DNA of 64,000 bases from Ifrita kowaldi (Eukaryota > Chordata > Aves > Passeriformes > Cinclosomatidae). The number at the start of each line of letters is the position of its first letter. Within the stretch, counting starts at the first letter, position 1. The stretch is taken from NCBI GenBank assembly GCA_013398055.1, contig VZRS01003931.1, positions 31,001-95,000 of the forward strand. Direction: 5' to 3'. The translations under genes were made by a program, and so were the position numbers. The notes beneath the pieces are model-generated. The model saw only the letters and a program-made list of their open reading frames with translations. It had not been told where the DNA came from and did no database searches. Below are positions 23,401 to 37,381 of the stretch, one piece after another.

Positions 23401-26400
23401 CTCCACTCCCTTTCTTTCCACATTATATCTTCCAAACGAGCAAGCCCAGTGCTGACCCTGAGCTGAGGGCTGAGGCTTTGCACAGTCTGGCCACGTCTCC
23501 TGCCTTCTCCTGCTTGGTGAAGTGCTCAGTGCACCACCAGTCTTCCACAGATTGGGTCAAAGTCTTCATGTTAAGGTGGGAAAAAGAGGGTTTTGAGGGA
23601 AATATCATCACTGGCTCTGAGACTTTGCAGTGTAAGGTCGCACTCTCTTGTTTTGCATTGCTGTCTGCATCAGGATTATTTTATTGGAAGTGGTGCTTGC
23701 TCCATGTCACCAGTTCGGGGGTGATCTGGGTGTTATCTGTGACAGCTGCAGATAAAGAGGGTCACCTTCCCAGGCTTTCAGGGAGCAGGTGTGTGCCAAG
23801 GAGGAAGTTTATGGGTAACTCCTGTCCTGTAGGGTAACAGAACCATCAGTGGGGCAATGCAGGAGTGGTCCAGGAGAGGTCCGTGCCCTCCACACCTGAC
23901 TGGGCTGATGGAGAGGAGCACTGGGCTCCCAGTGCCCACACTGGGCACACTCTGATGCCTCCAACGTGGATTATTCAGCTCACGCCAGGAGACAGAAATG
24001 GAAAATGAGTGGTTTGAAAATGTGGCTGAACACAGCCCAGCTTCCTGCACTAGGATGTACAAACCCACTCTGGGGAACCTCGGTGCTGGAAAGCCGGGTT
24101 ATGAAATAAATCTCGGTTTGGAAGCAAACAGGCTCAGCTCAGTCTGGAAGCCGGAACATCTTGGGTTACCAGTAGGTGTCATCACAGGTTTGCAGTCACT
24201 GGGGCCCCAGCCCTTGCGACACGCACCCAAACCATGGCCCTGCTTTTGGAACTTCCCCTGCTGCCACGGATGGAGCCAGCTTCTAATTCCCACACCACGG
24301 GCAATCCATGGCCACTTTCCTCAGTGATTCCTGCTCAATGTTGTTCCTTAGATAACAAATTTGTCTTCAGCACTCCAGGGCTGTGTGGCAAGCAGCTTTG
24401 TTTCTTCTGGGCATCCCCACACACCCAAAGAGGGCACCTTTGGGAAGGCCTCTCTGTACAGTGGAGATGCAACTTGGCCAAGATTCCCAAATCACCATCG
24501 AGTGCCTGGAGATTGGATCTAGAAAAATGACTTTTTCATTGCTGCTGCATTGTTCTTTGGGTGGATCAGTTTTCTGCAGGATGTTTGTGTCAGCAGGACA
24601 CAGATGAGCAGCCTGGGGGGCAGGAACAAGCAGGTGGAGGTTGCAGTGGGGCCCTACCCCAAGATCCAACCCCACCTAAGCTCATATTTCCATGTGCTAT
24701 CTCACGTGGACATAAATCCACATTTGCACCCACTCCAAGCTCTTTGGAGGGCAGAAATATAAAAATATAATTGCAGCTTCAGGCTCCTGTGATGTGACAG
24801 GTTTCCTGCCCTCAGTTACTCCTGTCCTACACCGAGTATGGGTGGCCAGGGCTGGGGCAGGAGCAGGGAAGGTCTCAGGCAGCTCTGTAAGTGCCACTCC
24901 CACCCCCAGCTCTAATTATTCTGCCCTCGGATCCCATTTCCTGTTGCAGAGCTGCAGCACAATGACATCCATACATGTAATACACTCCGGCCTTTCTCTT
25001 CCTGTGTTGCTTCTGACTGATTAGGGGAGCAATTCTTGTTCTCAGTCCCAAGGCATTTGTTCTTGCATCCCATTACCATGATCCAATTCTCCAGAGGAAT
25101 GCCATTCTTCCTGCAGGGCACTCTGATGTTAATGGTGCCTCCCAGCTTTACAGCACCAGCAAGTTTCACTCACGTGTTCTCACGTTCCGTGCCAGGGTCC
25201 TGCAGAAAAATATTTTACAAGATTGGTTGCAAGTCTGATCCTTCAGCAACACAAGCAATTGGCCCATACCAGCTCAATCTTTTTTTGGTGCATTCTGTTA
25301 CTATTTATTTTTAAAAATAATTTTCTATTGACAGCAAAATTCTTACACCAAGCCTTGTTTTCTATGGTTTAACTATGAAGTCCCAGCTGATATTTCGCCA
25401 GATTGTGCCCTGATGTCCACATGGATCAATTACACACCCAAGAACATCTGGTGAGCTGCCATTGCCTTCCATACAACCCCCAGATGCTCGTTTGGATGCC
25501 TGAGTGGGAGCAGCCAAAGCACATTTTGGGACTTTGGTAGTGGAAAATGTTGGCCCTAAAGTCTGGCGTAAAGAGCACCCCTCAACACAGCCCTGCTGTC
25601 CCTCACACGTGGCACAACATAAACCTGAGTGCTTGGTGACACAGAGAAACCTCCGTGGAAAATGCGGGGAGGACGTTACAGAAATGAGGTACAAATGAAG
25701 AACCAACAGTAATAATTTCTTACATAATACATTAACTGGCTTAATTGTTAATTACATAATTATTAACTGGCTTATGCTTTCTTTAAAAAGCCTCATCTAG
25801 CCTAGGTTGCCAATTGCCAGATTTGTGGGGCTATCGAGTGCTTTTAGCCAGAAAGAAAGGGCTGCCATGCACCTGCCCAGCATTTGCAGCTGAAAGTTTG
25901 AAGGAGACACTGTGGTTCTGCAGGGCAGCTGCAGGTCTTTCCTCGTGGCCTTGTAAACCACCAGTGACCTGGGAACCACAGCCGTAGCACCAGACAATGT
26001 CCAAGCTCCTTTTTTCTCCTTCTTAGAACTGAGTTTAAAGTATCTTTCTCAAAAGAGCATGGAATTTCAAGGCAAAAATTTACTCAAGAAGCTGATCCAC
26101 TGAAATCAAGTGAAAAATCTCAGGCACAGAAGTACTGATAGAAAAACAGGTTGACAATGGCAAGGCTCTTTTTTTTTTTTTTCTCTATAATTGCTTGAAA
26201 TATGATGGCACTAAATTCATGTTTATAAAATTTTTGGATGTCATGAAACCCTCATAATGGACTCAGCCAAGTGGCTCCTTATAGTTCCTTCTATTTCCTG
26301 CTCTTTTCTTCCCAGGTAGTGATGATTTCTCTTTGGGGCATCCTGGTTTACTGCAACACTGAGGTAAATTTGGTGCGAGAAGTCAGAAGAGCACTCAGAG

Positions 26401-29400
26401 ATCCTGGTGCTTGTGTGGCTGCCTTCAGCATCAGAAGCAGCAGAGGGAGGGAAACACACCAAAGAAGGAACATAACCAGAAAACTGAATTTAAATAGTAT
26501 GACCCAAATTTTCCATGACTGGTTTCAGCAGTATCTCCTCAGCTGCTTTTCTGCCCCTGCTGAGTAACAGCCCAAGAGAGTCGTGTTTATCTTTATGTGA
26601 GAGCTCTTTCTGAGACCGGGACTTCTGGGCAGGCACAGCTCCTGCCGTGACTGATGCTGTAAGAAATGAAGGTATTTGGTGAGCTGGGATGTTCCCTGGA
26701 CACTGCCACACCTCCAACTCACGGCACAGCGAGTGTGCAGCTCTTGGAAAGCTGCTCAGAGCAGAGAGCATCTTTTAAACACCGCTCGAGCTTTAAAGGC
26801 AGGGAGATGCTGCTGCTGATGGATCCAGGCTTTGTTTTGCTCCCTGAATTCTTGTGGTCAGATTATTTACTTTATTGTGCCGTTCAAAAGCAGTGGGGAG
26901 GTAATTCTTTGTCTGTGTATTTTTCCATTGATGTTGAGCAGGGCTGGACGATTACATGGGCTGCGCTTTGTTAATTACGAGCACTTAGAGAAAAATCCCA
27001 TTGCATTGTGGCTGCGGCGGGCGGGTGAGTGTGAACAGAACAAATTCCCAGCTGTGCAGCTCCGAGGGCACGGCCACACCACACAATGGAGTGTGGGGCA
27101 GCGGGTCCCCGCTGAATGCCGACCAAACCAGTCCCAAACTGGGAGCAGCGGGGCTGTGTTAGCACAGAGCAGCATTTTGCAGTGGGGATTGTTAATTAGA
27201 ATGCAGCTTTCTGCTACCAGAGCTCTGCTGCTTCCAAGGCTGGGCCCGGCGTGGCTGCACTCCCTGGATGTTCCAGCGTGGCCCCAGGACCTTCTGTACC
27301 ATACAGAACCTATATGCACCTATAAATAATCCATTTGGCTGCTGCTGCAGTATCAGATTTGTTATGTGAGATATGTTATGTAGTCCCAAGGCCCACAGGT
27401 GGGTCAGGGCTCCCACATCCCTCGTAGCCGTCTGTCCTGCACACGAGGGTCTTGGCTGTCCCAAAAACATCAACCCCAGTCGCCAGGAATTCTTGGGCCA
27501 GGATGAATCCCACTGGGCTATTCCTGGAAAGTGAATGCAAAATATGCACGAGGAGTTTCAAGCGAATCAGAGAGGCCACTAAACACGCAGAGCTTTTGTT
27601 TACACAGCTCTGAAACTTTTTCCGTGTGATTTCATGGAGACACCCGGCAGATTCCGAGGCTGCCCTGCACAGCTCTCCCTGCAGCTGCAGAGGTACCCCG
27701 GGCTTTGGGAGATGCCCTGCTTCACCTGCAGATGTGGAGCTGCCTTCCCAGCCTCAGAGATGGCTTTTGCTGAGGACGATTTTCACTCTGGGTTAAATCC
27801 TCAGCTAACAAAAGCCGACAGCTGCATTTCTTTTGATCCCCAAAACCCTCGTGGTGCTATGGCAATTTACACCACTCGAAAATGTGGCTTAGGCACATAT
27901 GAAAAAAAACAGTCCCAGGCTGCACAGAGCATTTGCAAGAGGATACCCTGCGTCAGAGCAGTTATATTCCAGATCCCTCCCTTGGAGAATATTCACAAGG
28001 TGAAGAGGAGGCAGCCTGCCAACCTGACCTTGTTCTAATTCAGCTCCCTGTGAGACATCAATCTGGGTTTCTACTTCTGGGATTCACTTGCCTTTGAAAC
28101 AGTTGCTCATTCCTAGGTTTATCCAGAAGCTACAGAGCTCTTGTAGCTTTTGTTTGTAATTAGAGAGCAAAGTTTAATCCCCACTTCCTGCTCTATTAAT
28201 AACAAACCATCAGCTCTTCCCTGCACAAGGGAGCAGCAATTGAATATTGAAAACACTCTGACACCTGGCCTGCACACAGGGGTTTTGATCAATAGATCTC
28301 AAAACACTCAGCAAAGGAAGGAAGCAGCATTTTAATTTCATTGGAACCGAAGCACAGGGCTGTGACACACTGCAGTGCTGCTGGCCCCTTGGATTACATT
28401 GCACCAGCAGGAAAACATGCCCAGGAGACAGGGAATGTGAGGATATGGGATTAGAGGAACTGGTAGTGTCCCATAAAGGACATTCCAAAATACACAGATA
28501 AGCACTAAAAAAGAGATTTAAATTAGGATCTTTCAATTCTGTTCTGAAGGCTGAAGCTGGATGCTGAGAGCTGGTGGGTCTGGCCTAGGGAATTTTTATG
28601 TGGCCCATTTTAGAAATAGAATGTTTGGAGCTGTGGGCAGGAGTTTGACCTTCTCCTAAATGACTCCTAAAAAGAGTTCTAGAACCCTCCTGCATCTTTA
28701 GCTGCATCTTTATCCCGAAAGCATTAAAACCCATGTTCACCTTAAAAATGGGATTTGTACCTCTCAGCCCACAGAAATGCTTGTTGTCCAGCTTTTCTGG
28801 CTGGATCATTCACCACTCAAAATCCACTGTTAGCAGCTCTGTTATTTAAATCTGTCTGAATCCTGGTGACAAACTGCCCTGAGGATTTCCTGCCATGAAA
28901 GGAGTTTGTTTTTTTCCTGCAGCTTAGGGACGAGTGGTGTTGAGCAAGAGGATTTGTCAGCTGATTCCCTTCAGACATTTGTTATCATTTGGTGGGAAGA
29001 TGCAGAATTTACTATTCTCAGCAGCAGGCTGATCTACCAAATTTTTTCGTGTTCCTGCCATGGCTTGGGGAGGGGGACGTCCTTGTCTTTGCTCCTTGGA
29101 AGGAGTGGATTGGGCATGAATTGTAGGGTCACTGCACTGATGTGCAAGCACTCAGTCAGTGCAGGCAGGGGCTGCAGAGGTGACCCCTGGGGGAGACCGT
29201 GTGCCTGTCACACCCTGTCACATGCCAAAACATCAGCCCCACAAACCAGCACCTGATTGCTCAGATGCGTTTAAGGACGAAAAACCAGGAATTGGGGTGG
29301 GTTGAGTAACCCAGGGAGAAAACAGCGAGGTCGAGACTGTTGTGCTTGGTTTAAAAGGGAGGGCACGTAATGCATTTAATGAAGTGTTTGTGTAATTGTT

Positions 29401-31535
29401 TGTGGTTTCTTTTTCTCTCAATCCTTGTATCAGTGATTAGAAGTTTATGTTGATGGGCAAAAAATTCAATAATTCCCCAAATGAGAACTTTTACCCGTGG
29501 CAGAGGAGGTGAAAACCACAAGGAAAAAGACAAACGTGGTGCACTGATCTGTAGAAATGCATTTGGACGTGGTGATAGCTGTGAGTGAGTGTTTTGTCCT
29601 TGAAGGAGGGCCTGTAAATGAAATCAAACCAGGCCACTCTTGGTGTAAGAAACAATGGTTGGTCCAAAAAATCAAATGAATTTGAAATCTGCTTTAAATG
29701 GAAGTTTTCCGCAGTGGGCGGAGCACTTTGGTGCACGGCACGGATCTGGTTGTGTAGGAAAAGATGCACAGGAAGGGAAAATAAATATAGCCAGCAGTAC
29801 CCCCAGAGGAGTCCCACCTCCTGCATGTGCAGGGTGCAGGAGGGACTGGAGCTGCACTCTGTGTCTGGGCAGAGCAGCTGTGAGAAACTCGAGGCTCATT
29901 TTGCAGCGTAGCGTGGGAACCGTGCCCGGAGCCGAGCGGGAACACGTGGGAGAAGCAGAGGGAGCCCGGAGCAGGAAGTCCCAAAAGTCCCCCACATTTG
30001 CCCATGGCTCCACCACGGCCATCCCAGCTGGGCTGAGGCTGCTGGAGAACCCATCCTTTTATTTCTCTGGCTCTCTGGCTGTGTCTCTCTGGGTTTAGCA
30101 GCTCACCACTCCATGCTCCCTCTGTCCTCTCCCCATCTCTCCCACACTTTAACCTCACACCATGAAACTGTCGGAGTGAGGAAACAGTTTGAGCTGAAAC
30201 ATTCATTCCACATTACGTGATTCCAGATTAAAGGCAGGAAACACTTAACCCTTCGAGAGCCTTTTCCCTCATCCTGGGACGCCTTGGCTTTCAAACTCCA
30301 TACAAACCATGTGTAAGTGGGTGGTGAGCATTGATGCTTTTTAGCTGTCTCTTCTTGTCTTACCAATGGCTCTTCCCAGAAGCCACAGCACAGGGATTCA
30401 GGAGTGTCTGGACTTTGCAAACTGAACGTATTCTCTCAGCCCTACTCATGATTTTTGATTCTTCCAGTGCTGAGATGTATTTGCAGTGTGGGGAAAATGT
30501 GCATTTCCAAATGTACAAAGAGATGAACCTCTGGCTCCGTGTGTTTCACTTCATTCCACGGTTTGAGGTTCAGAAGTGCAAATGGCTAAAAGTAAAGCTA
30601 CAAAAATAGATAAAATGAGGACTTCCAATGATTAGCACTCAGGATTTAGAAACAAAACTTCTTGCTTTCTTTAAAGCTGCCTAATAAATAACTCCCACGG
30701 AACAGCGCTTCCATATAAAATGTATCATTTCGCAGGCCTGACACGAATATGTATTCTGGGCTTTAAAAGCTGCTCCTTTGGCAGATTAGGGCTCTCCTGA
30801 GAGCCAGCTCCTGCTCTCCAGCGCAGACTGATGAACACTTGTCAGATATATTTGGTATCTGGTGCTAACTCTTGGGCTCTGCACTTCATAGGTGGTCTTG
30901 GCAGCCAAAAGGGTGCAGGAGAATGGCAACTCCAACCCTCCATTCCCTGCTGGAGCTGCACCAGCATCTGCACTGGGAACAGCAGCACCATTGCAGTCCC
31001 TCGGGAGCAGAAGGGACTTTGACATTGGCCTGATGGAACCACGTGGGCTGGAAGGTGATGAAGACGTGGGGGTTTCACCAAATGGATGTGGGTGGGAAGC
31101 TCTAATGGCTCTCCCAGGCCTGGATGCTGGGTTTCCATTTCAGCAAAGCATCTCCAGATGTGCAGTTCACAGAAACAGCGCTTTGGTTCAGCCTCAGCGA
31201 GCCCATGGTTCCCAGTAACCCTTTTTTTGTGCATTTGGGAGGTTCCTGCAGATGTTGACCTCTGCCACCATTCCCAGATGGAGGGATTGGAGCACAGGCT
31301 GTTGAGGCAGAAGTGCCACCATCACGTCCTCTACATCCAGCAGCACCACCAGCCTGCCACCTTTCCCAGAGCTTGAGGGAGGGCCAGTCTCCCTTGGGGA
31401 AAATCAAAGGCAGACAGGAGAGTAATTTAAAGATTTGATTCCTCTTTCATTCCCTGATTCCACTGCTCTTTACTGACAGTCAGAATTTCTGGGCTGTGCC
31501 TTGTCCTGCTGGGTAAAGAATGAAGAGTCTTGTTC
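20499..31535. other. Gene-poor sequence
   Basis: About 11 kb without a recognisable exon, RNA gene or named repeat. Several frames of 90-230 codons (for example 23151-23837) lack any known domain, splice context or codon pattern of a real gene. A stretch at 26850-27020 has TAATTA-type homeodomain cores and isolated CpGs. Confidence 0.5.
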
Positions 31536-31537
31536 AT

Positions 31538-31735
31538 TCGAAACCATGGAATGGTTTGGGTTGGAAGGGAGCTTAAAGCCCATCCAGTGCCACCCCTGCC
31601 ATGGGCAGGGACACCTTCCACTGTCCCAGGGTGCTCCAAGCCCCGTCCAGCCTGGCCTTGGGCACTGCCAGGGATCCAGGGGCAGCCACAGCTTCTCTGG
31701 GCAACCTGGTCAAACACCTTTGCTGACAGAGCATG
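31538..31735 (-). mobile_element. CR1 LINE 3' fragment
   Basis: GGAATGGTTTGGGTTGGAAG, CTTAAAGCCCATCCAGTGCC, TGCCATGGGCAGGGACACC, and CTTCTCTGGGCAACCTGGT match the reverse complement of the avian CR1 3' region almost base for base. The copy is truncated near 31735. Confidence 0.9.
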
Positions 31736-34700
31736 AGTTTGAGTGCAGGTGCCCAACAAATGTAAAACCATGATCTTCACCAAAAACAGGGAGACAAAGG
31801 AATAGGCTGTTACATCTTCAATGTGATGTTCCAAATCAGCTTTTTCATCATGGCATAGGAAAATATTGGGGTTTGAAGTGAAATGCAATGCAGAACACTG
31901 AAGAGTGGTGGCCTCTGCAAGCATCTGGAAACCTGGATCATAATCAAAAGTGATATAATTCAGCTCTTTCTGTGAGAGTTCAAAGGCAACCTCAGAAAAA
32001 AGACAACCTCTGCTTATCTGGTGAGCTTTCTAACCAGCAGAGCAGGTACAGAGTGTCTCCAGATTCAGCAGAAAAAACCCCAATATCTTTTCCAAATGAC
32101 CAGATTGTGAGTGTTCTGCATTACTGCCCAGGGAGAAGAAAAACGTCCTTAGGAACAGTCTCCACAATCATCCCTCACAACAGCACAAGACGTGCATAGT
32201 TTCCCTCAGCATCCTTGGAAAATGTGCAGCTTCCCCCTGACCTGCTGGAGGGGATGGGAAGTGTCTGTGTGATGAGATCCAGAGGCTCCGTCTTGAAACC
32301 CTTTTGGATAAGAGGGAAAATGTAAAAAATGTATCTTCTAAAGAAAAGAAGATTGGTGTGACAGCTCCTGAATGAATTGGATCCCAGGGTTTGCGGTCTA
32401 TCAGCTCAGCTCTCTGCTTCATATTTGGTGTTTTTCCATCTGTAGGAAAAAGCAGTATCATTTAGGATGAACTTTGTCCACTTCGTGACAGATAAAATTA
32501 TTGCACCGGCTACAGATGAAGGGAGATGAGAAGTGGGATTGCTGCATCATTTTCCATGCTCCTGTTTATTCCAAAATCTTCAATAATGGGCTAAAATCTG
32601 ACAGAGCACAAAATCACCAGCTGTTCTGAGCTCCTTTTCCACTTGCACAGCTGCTTAGGGAAGAGAATCTGTCTGATTAAACCGAAGGGATTTCAGAGGA
32701 GAGCAGCAAAACTTAAGAACTAAACAGGTTTAAGTAAGCAATGACTCTGCAGCATTAATGAGCTCAACACTGTGAGCACAAAACAAGGGGAGGAAATATT
32801 GGGCTAAGCCAGTGAAAGCTCTCGGGGAGAAGTGGCAGGAATTCAAACACAGCGTTGTAGTTGTGCTTTAAAATGCTTTAGGTAAATAAGGTCAAAAGAG
32901 TAAGTAGACACTCTTCTTTCGTTATAAACCTTATTTGGAGTTCAAATATTTGGAAATAAATTTTAAACTAACCAGCAAAAGTATGTTTCTAAGCCAAAGG
33001 AAGAAGAATTGCAGAAGTTTTTGCTTGCTAAGTTAAGTGAGAACAAAGGCATGAATAGAGAGGGGCAAGGAGGGCGGAGCCAGTGAGAAATTATCGAAGG
33101 AAGAGTCTTGCTTTGTCTCCATTAGTGATAGATTGGATCATCTTCTCTACCCCATTGTCCCTGCTTTGGAACTTTTAGAGTGAAGCTGGGGATCTTTGTT
33201 AGCTTTAATTCCGTGGTTTTCCTGTGTGAGCCCCAGAGGAGACAGGCACAGCTCAGAAGAGCTCTGAGAATCCATGAACATGAAATATTAGCAAGAAGTT
33301 CGTTGTGCTCTGCTGCCTCAGGGCCGTGTCCTGGCTCTGCCAACAGAGCAGTGAGATTTTGACCCCAAACCTACTTTGTCAGTGGGCAGAGGGAAATCCA
33401 GCAGTAACAATCAGCTGGCAGCCACCCAGTTTGCCTTGGAAAACAATTAGACAACTGTTTTCTGCAACAGAGCAAGTTTCTTTTGATGTCTCAGGAAATT
33501 ATTCTTTCTTCTCTGTTTGTGCACCTGACACAAATCCTCAGAGCAGCCAGGTACCTTGGATCCAAATATTTCTGTCTGAGCTATTCCCTGAAATCAGGAC
33601 CTGAATTTCCTGGGTTTATCCTCTGCTCCACGTGCAAATGTGGGATCCACACAACAACTGAGTTTTAAAGGAATGCAGAAGCAAGACTGAGTTCAGATGT
33701 AAATATTTCAGCCATCCCTATGCAAATGGGGGCAATTCCTTTATTCCTCCTTGCTGATCCTCCCCCGTGGATGCTGAAGTGTGTGACAGGGATCTATGAC
33801 CGATGGGCAAAGTAATTCAGATTAAGAAGGAGATCTGGCCAAGATCATCAAGCAAGTCACAGGAAAAGTTAAAAATAGAGCCTGATTCTGCCTTCTCCCA
33901 GGTCACACTGCATGTCCACGGGGAACCACTGGAGATGGGTGAGAAATGCAGCAGAAACAACCTTTAACAAACACCTTCAGTGACTCCCAAACCTGTCTGG
34001 GTGTTGCTGTAATTGTGAGGTGCCAGCCTGTCACTGAGGCTCTGCTCAGTCCCCAACACAGATGGAATTTAAGCAACTTTCTCCAACTGTTAATTACATT
34101 CCTGTGCAGTGCAGCTCACTGTGCATACCTTGAGGGAGGAGTATGGTCTGGGAGTTGTAAAGAGTCGGAAATTAATTACAAAGGACACAGGCTTGGAGTT
34201 CCTCTCGAGTACTTGCTCAGCTGTGTAACCTTGGGGCAAATCACTCAACTGCTTTGTGCCCAAGTAAACCCAGCTGCAGAACCATCTTGAAAACCAGATG
34301 GTGCACAAAGATTTAAAATGCTCAGGAGAATGATGAGGGAGGAGAAAAAAAAGATTTAAAAGAAGGAATTCTACAGCTCACTGCTGTTGGTATTGATTCC
34401 AGTGGAGTTAATCTGGACTAAATCAATAGAACTGAGAGGAGAATGTTCTTTGATACCCAAAAATCACCCCACACTCTCAAATCTTTGGTTTTCCTCTCTC
34501 CTCTTGACTTTATGGCAGTACTTTCTCTCTAGAGGGTTAATTTTAAACCTTCAGTAGAATACGTGTTTTCCCCTGGCAGCCTGAAGTTTCTAATTCAGGA
34601 TCAGGTTCTACATGACTAAACTTTGATCTTGTACAGGATTATTTTTAGGCACTTAATTCTATAGCATTCTTTTCTCCCTGCTTTTTGTGCTGCCATTCAG

Positions 34701-35442
34701 CCTCGCCTCTGGGGCACAGTGAGGTGTCCTGGGGCTCAACTACTACGCCCCAAATAAAAATACTGAGCTTTATTGCCTTCTGTAGATGGTTAGTCCTGGC
34801 TTAAAACCAGTATTTGTACTCCTGGTCAATGAACAAAGGAAATGCTGAAGTTACTGTAGCAGAATAAATGTTTGCCACATGTTAGTACCTAAGAGAAGAC
34901 TTAAATATTTCAATATTTTTTGGCTTTAGCCAAAATGTAGATATTTTTTCCCCCCCACAGGAATGTGGGAATACTTATTTGCATAAGGAATATTTCCTTA
35001 CATAAGGAACACTTCCGAAGCAGCGTGTCCTAGGTTGTAAGAAGGGAAAAGAATATATTTTAGTGTAAATAAGGAATATTTAAATATGTGACACGTACAG
35101 GAGCCATTTTATTTACTACTCAGGGAAGACCTTGCATGTTTTTATTAATCACTAATGAAAATAAAACATTGGCAGGTTTGAATTTTGGTGAGATTTCTTC
35201 CCAAAGCAGAAAGGATTCTAGCTGAAGGAGGATGTTACAAACGAATCGAACGAGCTGGAGCACAAATACTCTCAGGCTTTCATGGAAACCAATGTCAGCA
35301 AATTGTCTTCAGCAAATTTAGCCCTTGTTATGCAGCACTGGAGTGGTAAAATTGCTAATTGCTATTCCAAATTGGTGATCACTTTCCCAACAGAAAAATA
35401 CTTCAGCTTCTGTGTGTCTTGCAAACTGCTCCGTTTCATGTT
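31736..35442. other. Gene-poor sequence
   Basis: Single-copy, AT-rich DNA. No exon, RNA gene or named repeat recognised; short A/T runs only. Confidence 0.5.
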
Positions 35443-35529
35443 ATTGAATCTTTAGACTCAATATTTGAGCCACTGAAGCTCTAGATTCAATATTTGAGCT
35501 ATTGAATCTTTACATTCAATGTTTGAGCT
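35443..35529. repeat. Tandem repeat, three 29-bp units
   Basis: Three consecutive 29-base units, each of the form A(T/C)TGAA..CT(T/C)TA...TCAAT(A/G)TTTGAGC(C/T). No spacer; units differ at several positions. Confidence 0.8.
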
Positions 35530-36370
35530 GCGCTATTACTGATTGAAAACACTGAAATTCTGTGCCATAAATACCAAAGTGCCTGGGATGATTAATGACA
35601 CAAATTGTTAATCAACCATCACCAAAAGCAGAAATTCCCTGATATCCTTTGAGTCCCTGTTTGGATGATCCAACTTTCCCCCTCCTACTACCACTTGAAA
35701 CTGAATTTAAAAACAGGTGCAGGTCTTTTGTGGGAACAAAAGACACTTAAATGTGTCAAAACACGAGACATTCTCAGATGAGCAGCTGTGGAAAACAATA
35801 AATAAAACAGAAAGTGAGCTGGAGATAAGGCAAATCCAGGTGATAAGGAAAATCACAGCTAGAGCTGTCTAATACAAGGACACAGAAAATACAAAGTACA
35901 TTTTAAAGCCCTGAGCTATACAAATACTCATCAGACTCAATTTCCATTTCTGCTGCTCCTAATGAGGAAAAGGTTGATTTAGCTCAGTCTTGCCAGATGC
36001 AACTGCAGCTGGGAGTGTTCTTCCACATCCATCAAACTCGGGTTCCCCTCCTGTGTCCCTGAGTATAAATCACTGAGCTTGACTTCATTTCACGGTCCTC
36101 GAATTGCTCATCTGGTGTGTTTGAACAAAAGCTTGGTGCACCATGAATTTGCCATGGTCTGAGCCCGTTCCTCCCCAGTCTCACTGAGGACACAGTGCTG
36201 GCTGCTCCGTGCTGTTGTTACTGGTTCCATAAATCAGCTCACGGGACGCAGCCTCCCATCCTCGGACGTGCTGAGGCACAGCCGGACGCTGCTGCTGGGA
36301 TATGTCCTGACAGGCTGGGATGCTCTGGGAGCTGCTCAGGGAACTCTGGGTTTAACTCAAACAGCAAAAT

Positions 36371-36414
36371 AATGAATTCCCCAAGCCAAAAGAATGAATT
36401 CGCCAAGCCAACAA
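36371..36414. repeat. Direct repeat, two 22-bp units
   Basis: AATGAATTCCCCAAGCCAA and AATGAATTCGCCAAGCCAA occur back to back with a 22-base period. Confidence 0.8.
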
Positions 36415-36898
36415 TTTCAGGCATCGTAAAACCTTAAAAAAAACCCCAAACAATCTGATGATATAAATATACTTCGTGTGAAGGCTTTGCTCCTTTAAAA
36501 GCATTTTGAACTTGAAGTCTGACTAGTTTGGGAAAACAAAATTAAGTGTCTTAGGTGACCTCCTTGCTCTTGATCAGTGCAGTCCATTTTTTGGCAGGTT
36601 TTAAACCACTCTGATCTATTTTTCCCTTTTGCCATGGAAGAAACCTTCAGGAAAGTGAGAAATGCCATGGAGAAACTGACTACGAAATGCTGCCACGAGT
36701 TTGTATTTTGCCCAAACAATCACTTTCGGAAGAAATCAATGTGCTTTTAAACAAAAATAATTGAAAAAATTGTGATTTTTAAAAAAATCTCCCTTTAAAG
36801 AGACGTTGTAAGGCTAAAGCTCGCGTATGAACAAATCTCTCCCCATTGCTAAGAACTCTTTCTTTCAGTTAATACTTTTCGCTATTTATGCTCTTCAT

Positions 36899-36920
36899 TT
36901 AAATGAATTAATTCATTTAA
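36899..36920. repeat. 22-bp perfect AT-rich palindrome
   Basis: TTAAATGAATT is followed directly by its reverse complement AATTCATTTAA. It lies just beside the candidate polyadenylation signal of the RASL11A-like gene and contains two ATGAATTA-type homeodomain-like cores. Confidence 0.8.
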
Positions 36921-36926
36921 TTTGCC

Positions 36927-36932
36927 TTTATT
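36927..36932 (-). terminator. Candidate polyadenylation signal (AATAAA)
   Basis: TTTATT on the plus strand reads AATAAA on the minus strand, about 450 bases beyond the RASL11A-like stop codon. It lies next to a 22-base AT palindrome. It is the nearest clear hexamer I noticed in that direction, but other signals further on cannot be excluded without transcript data. Confidence 0.35.
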
Positions 36933-37381
36933 TTCCAGTCTTGCAATGAAGTAAATCTGGTACATTTTGCTCGCTGAGGGCAGCTCCCGTCACTCTCCTC
37001 ATGTCCTGCTGGAGTTCACTGCCTGTGTTTGGGAATACAACCATTCCCAAGGGAAGTCCCATCTCTTAAAAGCAGGATTTCATTATCCTCATTAACAAAG
37101 CCCACTTTTTAACACTAAGATATTTGGCTGCACCCCTTTCAAAAGAAAAAAGAGAAATAATTTGGGACAACCTCTTTTTTTAAACCACAGTTTCGAAATT
37201 CCCGCCCCAGAGAGCAAATTCTGCGAGGTCCTTCGCTGAATGAGCAGGGGCTTTTTGAGGAGGATGTGAAGACAAAACGGGAGAGTCTCTCACACAACCC
37301 AACAGCTGAATTGATGCCCCTTTCTTCCCAGCTCGTTGCCTTTTTACCCAGGGCTCTGGAACACAACTCCTGCCGGCCACA

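Noticed and set aside
23151..23837. 228-codon plus-strand frame
   Set aside because: No recognisable family or domain; overlapping frames on both strands are equally open in parts.
35443..35529. CRISPR-like short array (29-bp units)
   Set aside because: The 29-base period is the repeat itself; there are no spacers and the units are degenerate.
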